A DNA stretch of 30,071 bases from an uncultured Atopobium sp. (GTDB taxonomy: Bacteria > Actinomycetota > Coriobacteriia > Coriobacteriales > Atopobiaceae). This document shows positions 6,475 through 14,720 of this stretch, piece by piece (position 1 is the stretch's first letter; the number at the start of each line of letters is the position of its first letter). Made by a program: the position numbers and the translations under genes. The notes below the pieces were generated by a model, which had not been told where the DNA came from, did not search any database, and saw nothing but the letters and a program-made list of their open reading frames with translations. The stretch lies in contig CAMXVQ010000011.1 of the NCBI GenBank assembly GCA_947252455.1, positions 1 to 30,071 on the forward strand, in the 5' to 3' direction.

Positions 6475-7509
6475 TTAGGGCAGTTCATTAATCAGCTGAA
6501 TAGTGTCTTCTTTTTGGCCAGATCCAGGATTGTTTATGTCTTGGAAAGGAACTCCCATAACACATACGATATATTCGGTATTATTTTTGGTCACAAGCGT
6601 TGCCCAGCATAAGCCTGCGTTGTCGGTAGTTCCCGACTTTCCTCCCAAGATTTTAAAACCATTTTGTTCCTCAGGAGTTAAACGCTTTAAAATATTATTC
6701 TGCATGGTAATACCTTGAGGGTGCTGGTTGGTTTTAGATGAAGAGTATATGTCTGTTGTCAGTATTTCTTTAAATCTACTGTCTTGTAAACATGCTCTAA
6801 AAACTTTTACTACGTCTTCTGCACAACTCATTTGATTGGGGTCGTCTAATCCTGTTGGATTGGTGTAATGCGTTGCGGTAAGTTGTAATTTACGAGCATT
6901 ATCGTTCATTTCCTTTACAAAAACCTCTTCAGATCCTGTGGTGTTGATAGCTAAATTGGTAGCGCATTCTCCGCCAGATCTCAAAAGCGTTCCATAGAGC
7001 AAATCTTTATACGTTGTCTGTTCTTCGGGAACAAAACCTGCCATTGATGCATTTTCGTCTTCTAGATGTTGAAACGATGGTTTATCGATGGGAGCTATTT
7101 TGTCCAGGGACTGAATATGTTGCAGCGCCGTATAGATGGTCATGAGTTTTACAAGCGATGCTGGTGCACAAGCAACGTCTGCATCGTCGTTGATAATCTC
7201 TTTATTATGAGTTAGATCATATACATATCTATATTTTGACTGATAGGTGCCTTTAGCATGATGAGCAATTTGGAAAGGCTCAAGTATATAGTCTTTAACT
7301 ATATTTGGCACATGTAGCGAGCTATTTTCTGCGGTTTGTGTATTTATAAGGATATATAGAATAAATGATATACACGCAATAAAAAGAAGCAAGAACAACA
7401 CGTATATCGTCTTGACTATTTTACGTAAAACTCGTCTGTGCTTTCTTCGTTTTGAGCGCGCGCAAAAATCTTGGTCTTGCTGTGGTTCAGCCAATTTGTG
7501 TCTTGCCAT
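6475..7509 (-). CDS. Membrane-anchored serine D-Ala-D-Ala carboxypeptidase
   Basis: 344 residues. After a basic N-terminus (RSKRRKHRR) a membrane helix at about 34-55 anchors the protein, and the rest is a penicillin-binding-protein type S11 peptidase domain. The active-site serine motif SLVK is at 118-121 and the KSGT box at 291-294 in GGKSGTTDNAG. The middle motif, normally SxN, reads SGGECA at 178-183, so the usual Asn position is Gly. These enzymes trim the terminal D-Ala of peptidoglycan stem peptides outside the membrane, limiting cross-linking. The neighbouring sortase also acts on peptidoglycan stem peptides. No convincing ribosome binding site precedes the ATG, so the start is less certain. 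Convergent with the sortase gene. Confidence 0.88.
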   Translation of the reverse strand: MARHKLAEPQQDQDFCARSKRRKHRRVLRKIVKTIYVLFLLLFIACISFILYILINTQTAENSSLHVPNIVKDYILEPFQIAHHAKGTYQSKYRYVYDLTHNKEIINDDADVACAPASLVKLMTIYTALQHIQSLDKIAPIDKPSFQHLEDENASMAGFVPEEQTTYKDLLYGTLLRSGGECATNLAINTTGSEEVFVKEMNDNARKLQLTATHYTNPTGLDDPNQMSCAEDVVKVFRACLQDSRFKEILTTDIYSSSKTNQHPQGITMQNNILKRLTPEEQNGFKILGGKSGTTDNAGLCWATLVTKNNTEYIVCVMGVPFQDINNPGSGQKEDTIQLINELP

Positions 7510-7800
7510 ATATAAGTCAACTGCCTATCAACGAAGAATTGCATATGTACGGTTGCTTTTATTGTACACGTACGCACCGCGCGCAACATTATGTACAAGC
7601 TTTATAGACTATTAACATATCACAAGATCCTATAAAAGTGCCAAATTTTTATCCTTCGTTTTTATTCATTGGTATGCGTTGCGTTTTATGTTATTGACGC
7701 TTCGTTTACTCATATTCTCACGGTTTCCCGCGGCTTTTTATTAAGATATCGGCTACACTGATAGGTGTGTAGACGTTACGGTTTGGTGCAAGGAGGAAGT

Positions 7801-9174
7801 ATGTCGCTTTCCAATCAGGAAATATCTCAACAGGCAAGTGAATATCTAGACACGGCTCTTGATTTTCTTATGCGGAAAATTGAGAAAAAAGCAATCTCTG
7901 CCGAAGGTATCACTGCGGCTCATATGAAAGAAGATGCCGAGTTTGTAGCGCACGAACTTACACGTGTGGGTGTTGACGCTCAAGTAATTCAATCTCATAA
8001 CGCTGATGGTAGCGCTGGTGCATGGGAAGTTGTTGGTTCAAAGATTGTAGATCCATCTGCAAAAACCGTTCTTTTATACGCGCATCACGATGTTCAGCCT
8101 GCTCCAAATGAAGACGGTGCATGGAATACCGATCCTTTTAAAGGAACTATTAAAGGCGACCGTTTATATGGGCGTGGTGCTTCTGATGATGGTTCGGGTA
8201 TTGCTATCCATTTGGGTGCGCTTAGTATTTTGGGCGAAAAGCTTGGCGTAAACATTCGCTTCTTCATCGAAGGCGAAGAAGAAATGGGTTCTGACAGCTT
8301 TATTCCCTTTGTAAAAGAGCATCCAGAATTCTTTGATGCAGATATCATGATTGTTGCTGACTCGGGCAACTGGTCTTCAGAAATTCCAAGCCTTACAACT
8401 TCGTTGCGTGGAAATACTAATATTGATGTGGAACTACGCGTCTTAGATAGCCCACGTCATTCAGGAGCATTTGGTGGCCCTATTCTTGATTCCAACACAC
8501 TTGCGGCTTTGCTCATCTCTCGCATGTACGATGAAGACGGTAATCTTGTAGTTCCAGGCGTTGAATCACAAGAAGTAGTAGGTGGATTACAGCAAGATAT
8601 CGACGAAGCTCAATTTAGAATTGATGGGGGCGTGTTACCAGGCGTAAAACTTGCTGGTTCTGATTCAATTGCATCGCGCTTATGGGTAAAACCAGCTGTT
8701 ACTGTTATTGGGTTTGACGCACATCCTGTTGAAGGCTCGTTTAATGTAATTTCTCCTTCCACTAAGTTTAGACTTTCATTGCGCACAGCTCCTTCACAAG
8801 ACCCTGAACAGGCTCAAAAGGCACTTGGTGAGTTTATGGTTGCTAACGCTCCTTTTGGTTGTGAGGTTTCTTGGACTCCTGTTGATAAGGGTCGTGGTTG
8901 GGCTATGGATGCGCACAGTGACGTGAGCATGATAGCCGAACAAGCCTTAACTGATGCTTTTGAAACACAGCCTATCAATCAAGGCCAAGGCGGATCGATT
9001 CCGTTTATTCCTGATTTATGCGAGATGTTTCCAAAATACCAAGTTTTGGTAACAGGCCCTGAAGACCCGCAGGCAAATGCTCATTCACCTAATGAGTCGC
9101 AGTCAATTTCTTCTTTAAGAAAGCTCATAGCTGCAGAAGCCATGATGCTACGAGACTTTGCTAACCTAGCTTAA
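7801..9174 (+). CDS. M20 family metallopeptidase, dipeptidase-like
   Basis: 457 residues from the ATG at 7801, chosen for the strong AAGGAGG site just upstream; an in-frame GTG at 7765 has none. The M20 metal-binding motifs are in order: AHHDVQP (His95, Asp97), GRGASDDGSG (bridging Asp near 129), IEGEEEMGS (catalytic Glu near 159-160) and AHSPNES close to the C-terminus. This family uses two zinc ions to cleave dipeptides or amino-acid conjugates in the cytoplasm, and includes the CNDP/PepV-type dipeptidases. The length fits the family. It is divergent from the carboxypeptidase gene, with about 290 bp between. No signal peptide is seen. Confidence 0.9.
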   Translation: MSLSNQEISQQASEYLDTALDFLMRKIEKKAISAEGITAAHMKEDAEFVAHELTRVGVDAQVIQSHNADGSAGAWEVVGSKIVDPSAKTVLLYAHHDVQPAPNEDGAWNTDPFKGTIKGDRLYGRGASDDGSGIAIHLGALSILGEKLGVNIRFFIEGEEEMGSDSFIPFVKEHPEFFDADIMIVADSGNWSSEIPSLTTSLRGNTNIDVELRVLDSPRHSGAFGGPILDSNTLAALLISRMYDEDGNLVVPGVESQEVVGGLQQDIDEAQFRIDGGVLPGVKLAGSDSIASRLWVKPAVTVIGFDAHPVEGSFNVISPSTKFRLSLRTAPSQDPEQAQKALGEFMVANAPFGCEVSWTPVDKGRGWAMDAHSDVSMIAEQALTDAFETQPINQGQGGSIPFIPDLCEMFPKYQVLVTGPEDPQANAHSPNESQSISSLRKLIAAEAMMLRDFANLA

Positions 9175-9250
9175 AAGCTATATTTTACAGCAAAGATATT
9201 GTATTTTGCGCCCTTGTATTTTTTTTAAGTTATGCATGCTACACATGGAC

Positions 9251-9706
9251 TTAGCTTGAAAAATGTGAGGGCGTAAAAGTTATTACGTTTTGATGTACTT
9301 CTGCGTATGTACAGGCAATATGCATGGTCTGTAAAAAGGTGTGTAGAGATTTTAATGTGAATAAGTTATAGGCAAAAACCGTTTCTAAACATGCAGAAAA
9401 ATCTGATTCTTTGGTATAGGGTGCCAGCAGTTCTGAAGTAAAAAAATTACTACTTTGGGGATGTTGTTGCAAATATTGTGATAATACATGCTGTAAAGCA
9501 AGATAAATGCGCTTTTCTTCATCTTGAGAGAACTTGAGTGTTTTGGTCATTCTTTTCTTACGTGCGTTTGCTTGCATGGCTGTATTATTTGTTGAGTGTG
9601 TATGCGTAAGCACATATTCATTTAGTACATAGGTGTTTGCATCTTGTTGTAGATATATTTGCATATTAGAGCTTCTGTGAGTGTATAAAATGCCCTCTAT
9701 TATCAT
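9251..9706 (-). CDS. Small protein of unknown function
   Basis: 151 residues, soluble, with no signal peptide or membrane helix. The first 50 residues are polar and the second half (about 55-150) looks helical with conserved-looking aromatic residues, such as TSELLAPY and SLHTFLQTM. An AAAGGAGG site 5 bp before the ATG on the minus strand makes translation from this start very likely. I do not recognise a family. It stands alone on the minus strand between the M20 peptidase gene, with which it is convergent, and a tRNA gene. Confidence 0.65.
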   Translation of the reverse strand: MIIEGILYTHRSSNMQIYLQQDANTYVLNEYVLTHTHSTNNTAMQANARKKRMTKTLKFSQDEEKRIYLALQHVLSQYLQQHPQSSNFFTSELLAPYTKESDFSACLETVFAYNLFTLKSLHTFLQTMHIACTYAEVHQNVITFTPSHFSS

Positions 9707-9793
9707 GGTTGCCTCCTTTTTTTCTAATATGGTAACTTAAATTATCTGAAAAAGCAAACATGTGTTCTAAAAATAGTTATCTTCGAGTACAAC

Positions 9794-9840
9794 AATAAAC
9801 TACGGGGTATCATAAATACCTGTGTTTATTTGCATTTTTT
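9794..9840 (+). terminator. Terminator-like hairpin without an obvious upstream gene
   Basis: Outer arms AATAAAC (9794-9800) and GTTTATT (9824-9830) enclose an inner stem GGTAT/ATACC (9806-9820), followed by TGCATTTTTT. It reads as a plus-strand terminator, yet the nearest plus-strand gene ends 620 bp upstream across an opposing gene. It might end a short unannotated RNA. Confidence 0.4.
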
Positions 9841-9954
9841 ACACAAAATGAGCAATGTGCTTTTGTACATAATTGATTTTGCGCACACGCAACGGCGATT
9901 TTATACACGTTTTGCCCTAATGCTTTGAGCGCGTATGTAAACAGATTGCGATAT

Positions 9955-9979
9955 AAAAAAAAGAGCCGACCAGCGACCC
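9955..9979 (-). terminator. Terminator of the tRNA-Arg gene
   Basis: On the minus strand GGGTCG, five loop bases and CGGCTC (two G-T pairs) are followed by a run of T. It lies directly after the tRNA 3' end. Confidence 0.75.
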
Positions 9980-9992
9980 TAGAAAAATCAAA

Positions 9993-10069
9993 TGGTGCGG
10001 CGTATAGGATTCGAACCTATGACGTTCTGATTCGTAGTCAGACCCTCTATCCAGCTGAGGTAACGCCGC
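9993..10069 (-). tRNA. tRNA-Arg (anticodon ACG)
   Basis: A full cloverleaf on the minus strand: acceptor GCGGCGT pairs with ACGCCGC, the anticodon stem TCTGA/TCAGA holds the loop CTACGAA with anticodon ACG, and the T arm has GGTTCGAATCC. The discriminator is A and the CCA end is encoded. The A34 would normally be deaminated to inosine to read CGU, CGC and CGA. Confidence 0.97.
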
Positions 10070-10280
10070 ATTGCAATTAGTATAATGCTCTTATCGGCCT
10101 GTCTTGTCAAGTATGAATTGCAAACTATTTTATTTTTTCCCAACTTTTTAATACATGGATGCATAACTGGTGTTTTACGAGTCCAAATAATATAACCATG
10201 GTTTTTATTTGGTGATTCGTTATTATTGCAAGTGTTGCTGACATGAAGGTCATTATGTGGTAACATTTTCCATTGCAAAC

Positions 10281-10372
10281 GGAGAGCTGACCGAGTGGCC
10301 GAAGGTGCTCGCCTGCTAAGCGAGTATAGGGTGCAAACTCTATCTGGGGTTCGAATCCCCAGCTCTCCGCCA
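10281..10372 (+). tRNA. tRNA-Ser (anticodon GCT)
   Basis: A 92-nt class II tRNA with acceptor GGAGAGC/GCTCTCC, anticodon stem CTCGC/GCGAG around CTGCTAA (anticodon GCT, reading AGC and AGT), a long variable arm, a GGTTCGAATCC T arm, discriminator G and an encoded CCA. A run of seven T follows at once. It is divergent from the tRNA-Arg gene. Confidence 0.97.
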
Positions 10373-10477
10373 GTTTTTTTCTCTTTCTTTACATATAATT
10401 ATTAGAGCATGCATTTTGTTTATTTTTATATAAAATAGTGAACATAATATTAGCTGTTTTGTTGTTTCGAGGATACC

Positions 10478-11131
10478 ATGACTCATTTTACCTTGGGAAA
10501 ACCTTCTTGCATTTGCCGTTGGAGAATTTATAATCAGCAGCTTCCTCTAGAAAACAGGCTACTTCGCGGTTTATCACGGCGTACGGTAAACAATAAACCA
10601 ATTGATAAACGTCTTGTTGCTTGGGCAAAACAGCACATTGAATGGACACTTGTTTCGGGCTCAACTACCTATCCTCACGGTGTTCTTATGCTTGTTATCG
10701 ACGAAAAAGGACAGGCAGCCATGAGTGTTGGCCCTTACGAGCCTCTTAAACAAGCAAAATTATCAGCCTTTTGTGCTCGCGCGCACACAGCTCAAAACGA
10801 AGCAGCTGAGACGCATGTTGCGCCTGAGAGCCTATGGGGAGTGGATAATAATACGCTTCTTTGGTGTGCTCAAGACGACGAAACAGCAGGCGGTGTTAAT
10901 TCGTTAGTGCTAGATCTTGCACATACACTTGGAATACGTGTTGTTAAAGACGCAAATTTACTTAATCAGGTCCAAAGCAAACAAGCCTGTGTTTCCGAGG
11001 TGTTTTTAGTCTCCGATGAGCACGGCGTTGTGATGGATGAGGCAAGTAGCTCAAGTTTGGTGCAGCGTCTTGCGCAAAGTTACCAGAAGCTTTTACAAAA
11101 GACGCAGCAGCCTACTCGTTCTTCAAACTAG
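10478..11131 (+). CDS. Uncharacterised protein, possibly a reduced class IV aminotransferase-like fold
   Basis: 217 residues, soluble. A GAGG element upstream of the ATG supports the start. The C-terminal part (residues about 140-205), with spaced hydrophobics such as LVLDLAHTLGIRVV and then SEVFLVSDEHGVV, recalls the last third of PLP fold-type IV enzymes (branched-chain aminotransferase, PabC), where a GIxR helix is followed by an EVFL strand. However, I cannot find the PLP lysine region or the usual SSxNxF segment, and the protein is shorter than the family. If related, it is degenerate or has another role. No strong functional assignment; the next gene is convergent. Confidence 0.6.
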   Translation: MTHFTLGKPSCICRWRIYNQQLPLENRLLRGLSRRTVNNKPIDKRLVAWAKQHIEWTLVSGSTTYPHGVLMLVIDEKGQAAMSVGPYEPLKQAKLSAFCARAHTAQNEAAETHVAPESLWGVDNNTLLWCAQDDETAGGVNSLVLDLAHTLGIRVVKDANLLNQVQSKQACVSEVFLVSDEHGVVMDEASSSSLVQRLAQSYQKLLQKTQQPTRSSN

Positions 11132-11234
11132 CGTTTATTTTTAGCGATCGACGCTGAAATTGTCGTTTAGTTTTGTGCATTGTTTGTCATGTTTTAACTA
11201 CATGAAACAGCAGTACAGCCGCGCACAAGACCAT

Positions 11235-12152
11235 TTAAAAGCCTTTGAAACCGTGTCCAATAATCTCGGTAGTGTTTACAATAGTGGTAAACGCATCGGG
11301 GTCGTTTTCACGTAAAAAGATGAGGAGCTTGGCAGCCTCTCTTCGTGTAAGCACACTTACCAATTCAATTTCTGGCTTTCCCGAGAAACCGCCATATTCT
11401 TTTCTAACCGTTGCAGTTCGGTGGAGCTGTGTTACCAAGAAATTAAGAACCCTGTCGGGATTTTTGCTGATAATGGTACAGACTTTTTTAATGCTTACGC
11501 TTTCAACTACGGTGTCTACCACAAAAGCCTTGGCAATATGTCCTAAAATACAATAAAGGCCAATGCGCGGTCCAAATAAATATGCCGAAATCGCAACAAT
11601 AACAGCGTCAACTATCATAAGTGCTTTGCCGATTTCTACGGCTGTATATTTTTTGAGAATCATAGCAAGAATATCTGTTCCACCTGTTGAAGCACCGATA
11701 TTAAACGCAATAGCGCTTCCTGTTGCAGGTAGAATAACAGCAAACGCCAGTTCAAGCAAGGTATCATTGGTAAGGGGTTGGCTCATAGGAATGAAAAACT
11801 CAAGAATAGTTACATATGCCGAAAGCGCCAAAGAAGAATATACCGACCAGCCAACCGTTTTTTTATCCAAGAATATAAGGCCTAAGATGACCAACAAAAT
11901 ATTTACTGCCCAGATAAAGGCACTTAAGTGAAGACTTGGAAACAAGTAAGCAAGGATAATAGAGAATCCCGACGTACCTCCCATGGCAAAGTGGTTAGGA
12001 GCCTTAAAACACATAATGCCCACTGCATTAATAATAAGACCGATATTAAGAACGAGAAAAAACTTTATCGAACTTGGATGGTCGCGCTTATCCGCAATGC
12101 GTGTGCCAGCTTCAACCTCTTTTTTGTCAAGTCGGTCTTGAAATGCCTCCAT
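11235..12152 (-). CDS. YitT family membrane protein with C-terminal DUF2179 domain
   Basis: 305 residues. A charged 28-residue N-terminus precedes five or six hydrophobic helices (about 30-215), including FAMGGTSGFSIIL and FNIGASTGGTDILAMIL, the paired Gly-rich motifs typical of the YitT/DUF161 family. Residues about 215-305 form a soluble domain of the DUF2179 type, with EYGGFSGKPEIELVSVL and TEIIGHGFKGF at the end. The family is widespread in Gram-positive bacteria; its transported substrate is not established. A GAGAGG site precedes the ATG on the minus strand. It is divergent from the QueT-family gene and convergent with the upstream unknown gene. Confidence 0.88.
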   Translation of the reverse strand: MEAFQDRLDKKEVEAGTRIADKRDHPSSIKFFLVLNIGLIINAVGIMCFKAPNHFAMGGTSGFSIILAYLFPSLHLSAFIWAVNILLVILGLIFLDKKTVGWSVYSSLALSAYVTILEFFIPMSQPLTNDTLLELAFAVILPATGSAIAFNIGASTGGTDILAMILKKYTAVEIGKALMIVDAVIVAISAYLFGPRIGLYCILGHIAKAFVVDTVVESVSIKKVCTIISKNPDRVLNFLVTQLHRTATVRKEYGGFSGKPEIELVSVLTRREAAKLLIFLRENDPDAFTTIVNTTEIIGHGFKGF

Positions 12153-12431
12153 ACCTCTCTCTTTCCTTTATGCATATGAGAACATTATTGCGTATGAATG
12201 GTACTATAAGCAAAAACACTTCACGCTCATTTCATATTTTGGCACAACTTTGCCTTATAAGGAACAGCTTATAAATTTATTCACTATTGTGGATATTGGT
12301 AACGAATGCTTGGCATGTTTAATTCCTCGTGCACGGTCTTCAGAAAAAACACCATCTTGCACGACAACTCATTTTTAAAACCGTTACAATGTATGATCAC
12401 ATATAAAACCCAAAATAAGGAGGTTGTGGTG

Positions 12432-13109
12432 ATGAATACAAATAATTCAACACCCCTTATGTCTGCACACAAACAGGGTCTTGGGAAAACCCCTGCATGT
12501 GATAACACTTCGGGCGCTGTCTCGTTGTGCAAGAGCATGAGTGCAGAAAAGGCTGCAAAGATTGCAACAGTTGCAGCACTGTATGGAGCTATGACGCTGG
12601 TGGTTTTAAGCGTCTTTTCGGGATTTGCCTGGGGGCCTGTTCAATTTAGAGTTTCAGAAGCTCTTTGCGTACTTGCTCTTTTTTGCCCCGAAGCTGTTGT
12701 AGGCCTAACTGTTGGTTGTGTTTTGGCAAACCTTATTAACATTTCGCTATCGGCAACAGGTATTTTAGGATTGCTCGATGTTGTGTTTGGTTCGTTTGCC
12801 ACCTTGCTTGGTGCATGGTTTACCTGGCACTTTAGAAAAAAACCTGTTCTGGCGCTTTTGGGACCAGTTGTAGCAAATGCTTTGATTGTACCTGCATATC
12901 TTCCATTTATACTTGCAGGTATTGGTTTTTACACGATTCCTTTTACCGAGATTTCTTTGGACGCATCTTATGTTGCTATGTATGTATTTGGTGTTGTTGC
13001 AACCGGTATTGGAGAAGCCGCTGTGATGTATGTAGTTGGCTTACCGTTGTACAAGGCTTTGACCACAGCAGGTTTATCAAAATTTCTACAAGCAAATTCA
13101 GCATTATAG
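12432..13109 (+). CDS. queT: QueT family transporter, queuosine precursor uptake
   Basis: 225 residues from the ATG at 12432, preceded by AAGGAGG; an in-frame ATG at 12306 would add 42 residues without a ribosome binding site. After a soluble 45-residue N-terminus come about five membrane helices. The segment QFRVSEALCVLALFCPEAVVGLTVGC is split over the first helices and is the signature of QueT, the substrate-binding membrane subunit of an energy-coupling-factor importer proposed to bring in queuosine precursors such as preQ1. The energising ATPase subunits are not in this window. The leader of about 170 bases does not match the preQ1-I pattern I know, although QueT genes often carry such a switch. 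Confidence 0.85.
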   Translation: MNTNNSTPLMSAHKQGLGKTPACDNTSGAVSLCKSMSAEKAAKIATVAALYGAMTLVVLSVFSGFAWGPVQFRVSEALCVLALFCPEAVVGLTVGCVLANLINISLSATGILGLLDVVFGSFATLLGAWFTWHFRKKPVLALLGPVVANALIVPAYLPFILAGIGFYTIPFTEISLDASYVAMYVFGVVATGIGEAAVMYVVGLPLYKALTTAGLSKFLQANSAL

Positions 13110-13250
13110 CTATTACACCAACATATCGTTCTTGTGCATGAGATTTTGTATCTTTGGCGCATGAACGGTAGAATATAGCTTTAAGGCTTCTGCACAAAAT
13201 AGCGTGCAGGCATATAAACAGCTGAGTCTTAAAGGTAAGGAGCGCAACAC

Positions 13251-14591
13251 ATGCATAAACAGGGATCATATGCTCATTTTTCTGTGCGTTTGTGTGCGCT
13301 TCTTGCCGTTGTTTTTCTGCTTGTTTTTCTGCTTATTTGGGGCGTTGCGCACTCAAATCTTCTGAGTGCGTTGCTTGCTGGCGTTATGCTTGCACTTGTT
13401 GTTGCCTGGAGTGGCGTGCAGCTGGTATCGCCAGTTGATAAGCGTCTTCAAGCCACCGAGCGCACGCTTCGGGTTGCCTCGGCAACACTTGCTCACATGA
13501 CAGACGGATTATCCGAACAAGGCTGTATGGCAGTATGTCAGTTACTTTTGTCCGAAACAGCAGCAAGTGCTATTGCTATGACTGATACACGCACAACGCT
13601 TGCGTATGTGGGAAGCGAAGCAGGAATTGTACCTGTTGCCACTAAGGTAAGCAGCGCGGTAAAAAATGTACTGGAAAGCAAACGCGTTCAGACATTCACG
13701 CTTGACGATCAAAGTGAGTGGAAGGACGAGTTTGCGCTTTCTACACTTCAATCATCCAAACTGGCACCATTTCCTGCAGGAATTATAGCGCCTTTAATTG
13801 TTTCTGACAAAAGTGTTGGAACACTAAAATTGTATTACGCGCGTAAACAAGATATTACCCATACTCAAATCACAATCGTGTGTGGTTTGGCAGAATTGTT
13901 GTCTACACAACTTCTTGCATACGAGTTGGATAGACAAGCCGAGCTTACGGCGCGCGCCGAGGTAAAGGCACTTCAAGCGCAAATAAACCCTCATTTTTTG
14001 TTTAATACGCTTAATACCATTGCGTCTTTTACGCGAACCAATCCAGAAAAGGCTCGTCTTTTGTTGCGTGATTTTTCATCGTTTTATCGTCATACGCTTG
14101 AGAGTTCGCAAACGCTTATTCCGCTTTCAGAAGAATTGCAGCAAACGCGCAGATATTTACAGATAGAAAAGGCGCGCTTTGGTGAAGATCGCATTATAGA
14201 AAACGAGCACATAGCACCTGATTGTGCAGACATTTTAGTTCCAGGCTTTATGGTGCAGCCAATTGTAGAAAATGCTGTTCGTCACGCCATGAAAGACGAT
14301 GAGCCGCTCCATATTGATATTTTAGCCGAGGTGGATGAGAGTGATGTGCTTATATCGGTATGTGATGACGGGTTGGGCATGGATGCCAGTACTGCTGATA
14401 AGTTATTGCACTCTACAAAAGTTTCAATTAAACATGATCCACGTGGAACAGGTATTGCCCTTCGCAACGTAGCAGAACGAATTGAGCGTTTTTATGGGGC
14501 TGGTTCGGGTGTTGAAATAGTAAGTAAACTTGGAGAAGGCACCTGCGTAACGCTTCGACTTTCTCGCGAAGCACGAACTTCTCATGCATAA
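13251..14591 (+). CDS. LytS-like sensor histidine kinase
   Basis: 446 residues. Two membrane helices at about 11-33 and 35-58 replace the larger 5TM module of classical LytS. A GAF-like sensor region spans about 70-225, then a His_kinase (LytS-type) domain with QINPHFLFNTLN, His248 being the phosphorylated residue, and a C-terminal HATPase with VENAVRHAM (N box) and the Gly-rich DDGLGM and GTGIALRNV. These kinases pass phosphate to a LytTR response regulator, and one is encoded next, 129 bp downstream. A TAAGGAG site precedes the ATG. The signal is unknown; related pairs sense pyruvate or membrane state, which is not testable here. Confidence 0.92.
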   Translation: MHKQGSYAHFSVRLCALLAVVFLLVFLLIWGVAHSNLLSALLAGVMLALVVAWSGVQLVSPVDKRLQATERTLRVASATLAHMTDGLSEQGCMAVCQLLLSETAASAIAMTDTRTTLAYVGSEAGIVPVATKVSSAVKNVLESKRVQTFTLDDQSEWKDEFALSTLQSSKLAPFPAGIIAPLIVSDKSVGTLKLYYARKQDITHTQITIVCGLAELLSTQLLAYELDRQAELTARAEVKALQAQINPHFLFNTLNTIASFTRTNPEKARLLLRDFSSFYRHTLESSQTLIPLSEELQQTRRYLQIEKARFGEDRIIENEHIAPDCADILVPGFMVQPIVENAVRHAMKDDEPLHIDILAEVDESDVLISVCDDGLGMDASTADKLLHSTKVSIKHDPRGTGIALRNVAERIERFYGAGSGVEIVSKLGEGTCVTLRLSREARTSHA

Positions 14592-14642
14592 TATACCCGT
14601 AGCATTTTACTTAACATTTAAAAGAATGCACCTGGGGTAACT

Positions 14643-14651
14643 TGCTATAAT
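14643..14651 (+). promoter_or_regulatory. Extended -10 promoter before the LytTR regulator gene
   Basis: TGC followed by a perfect TATAAT (14646-14651) forms an extended -10 element. No -35 box is recognisable at the right distance. Transcription from it would start about 60 bp before the regulator ATG, so the regulator may be made independently of the kinase. Confidence 0.5.
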
Positions 14652-14720
14652 ACTTGAGGTGATATACTACGTAACTAATTGTGACAAAGTGTAGCAATTC
14701 ATTCCTTACAGGGAGGAAAC

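Noticed and set aside
12380..12431. A preQ1-I riboswitch directly before the QueT gene
   Set aside because: The A-rich tail next to the ribosome binding site looks right, but the required 5' stem and the GGTTC-type loop are missing.
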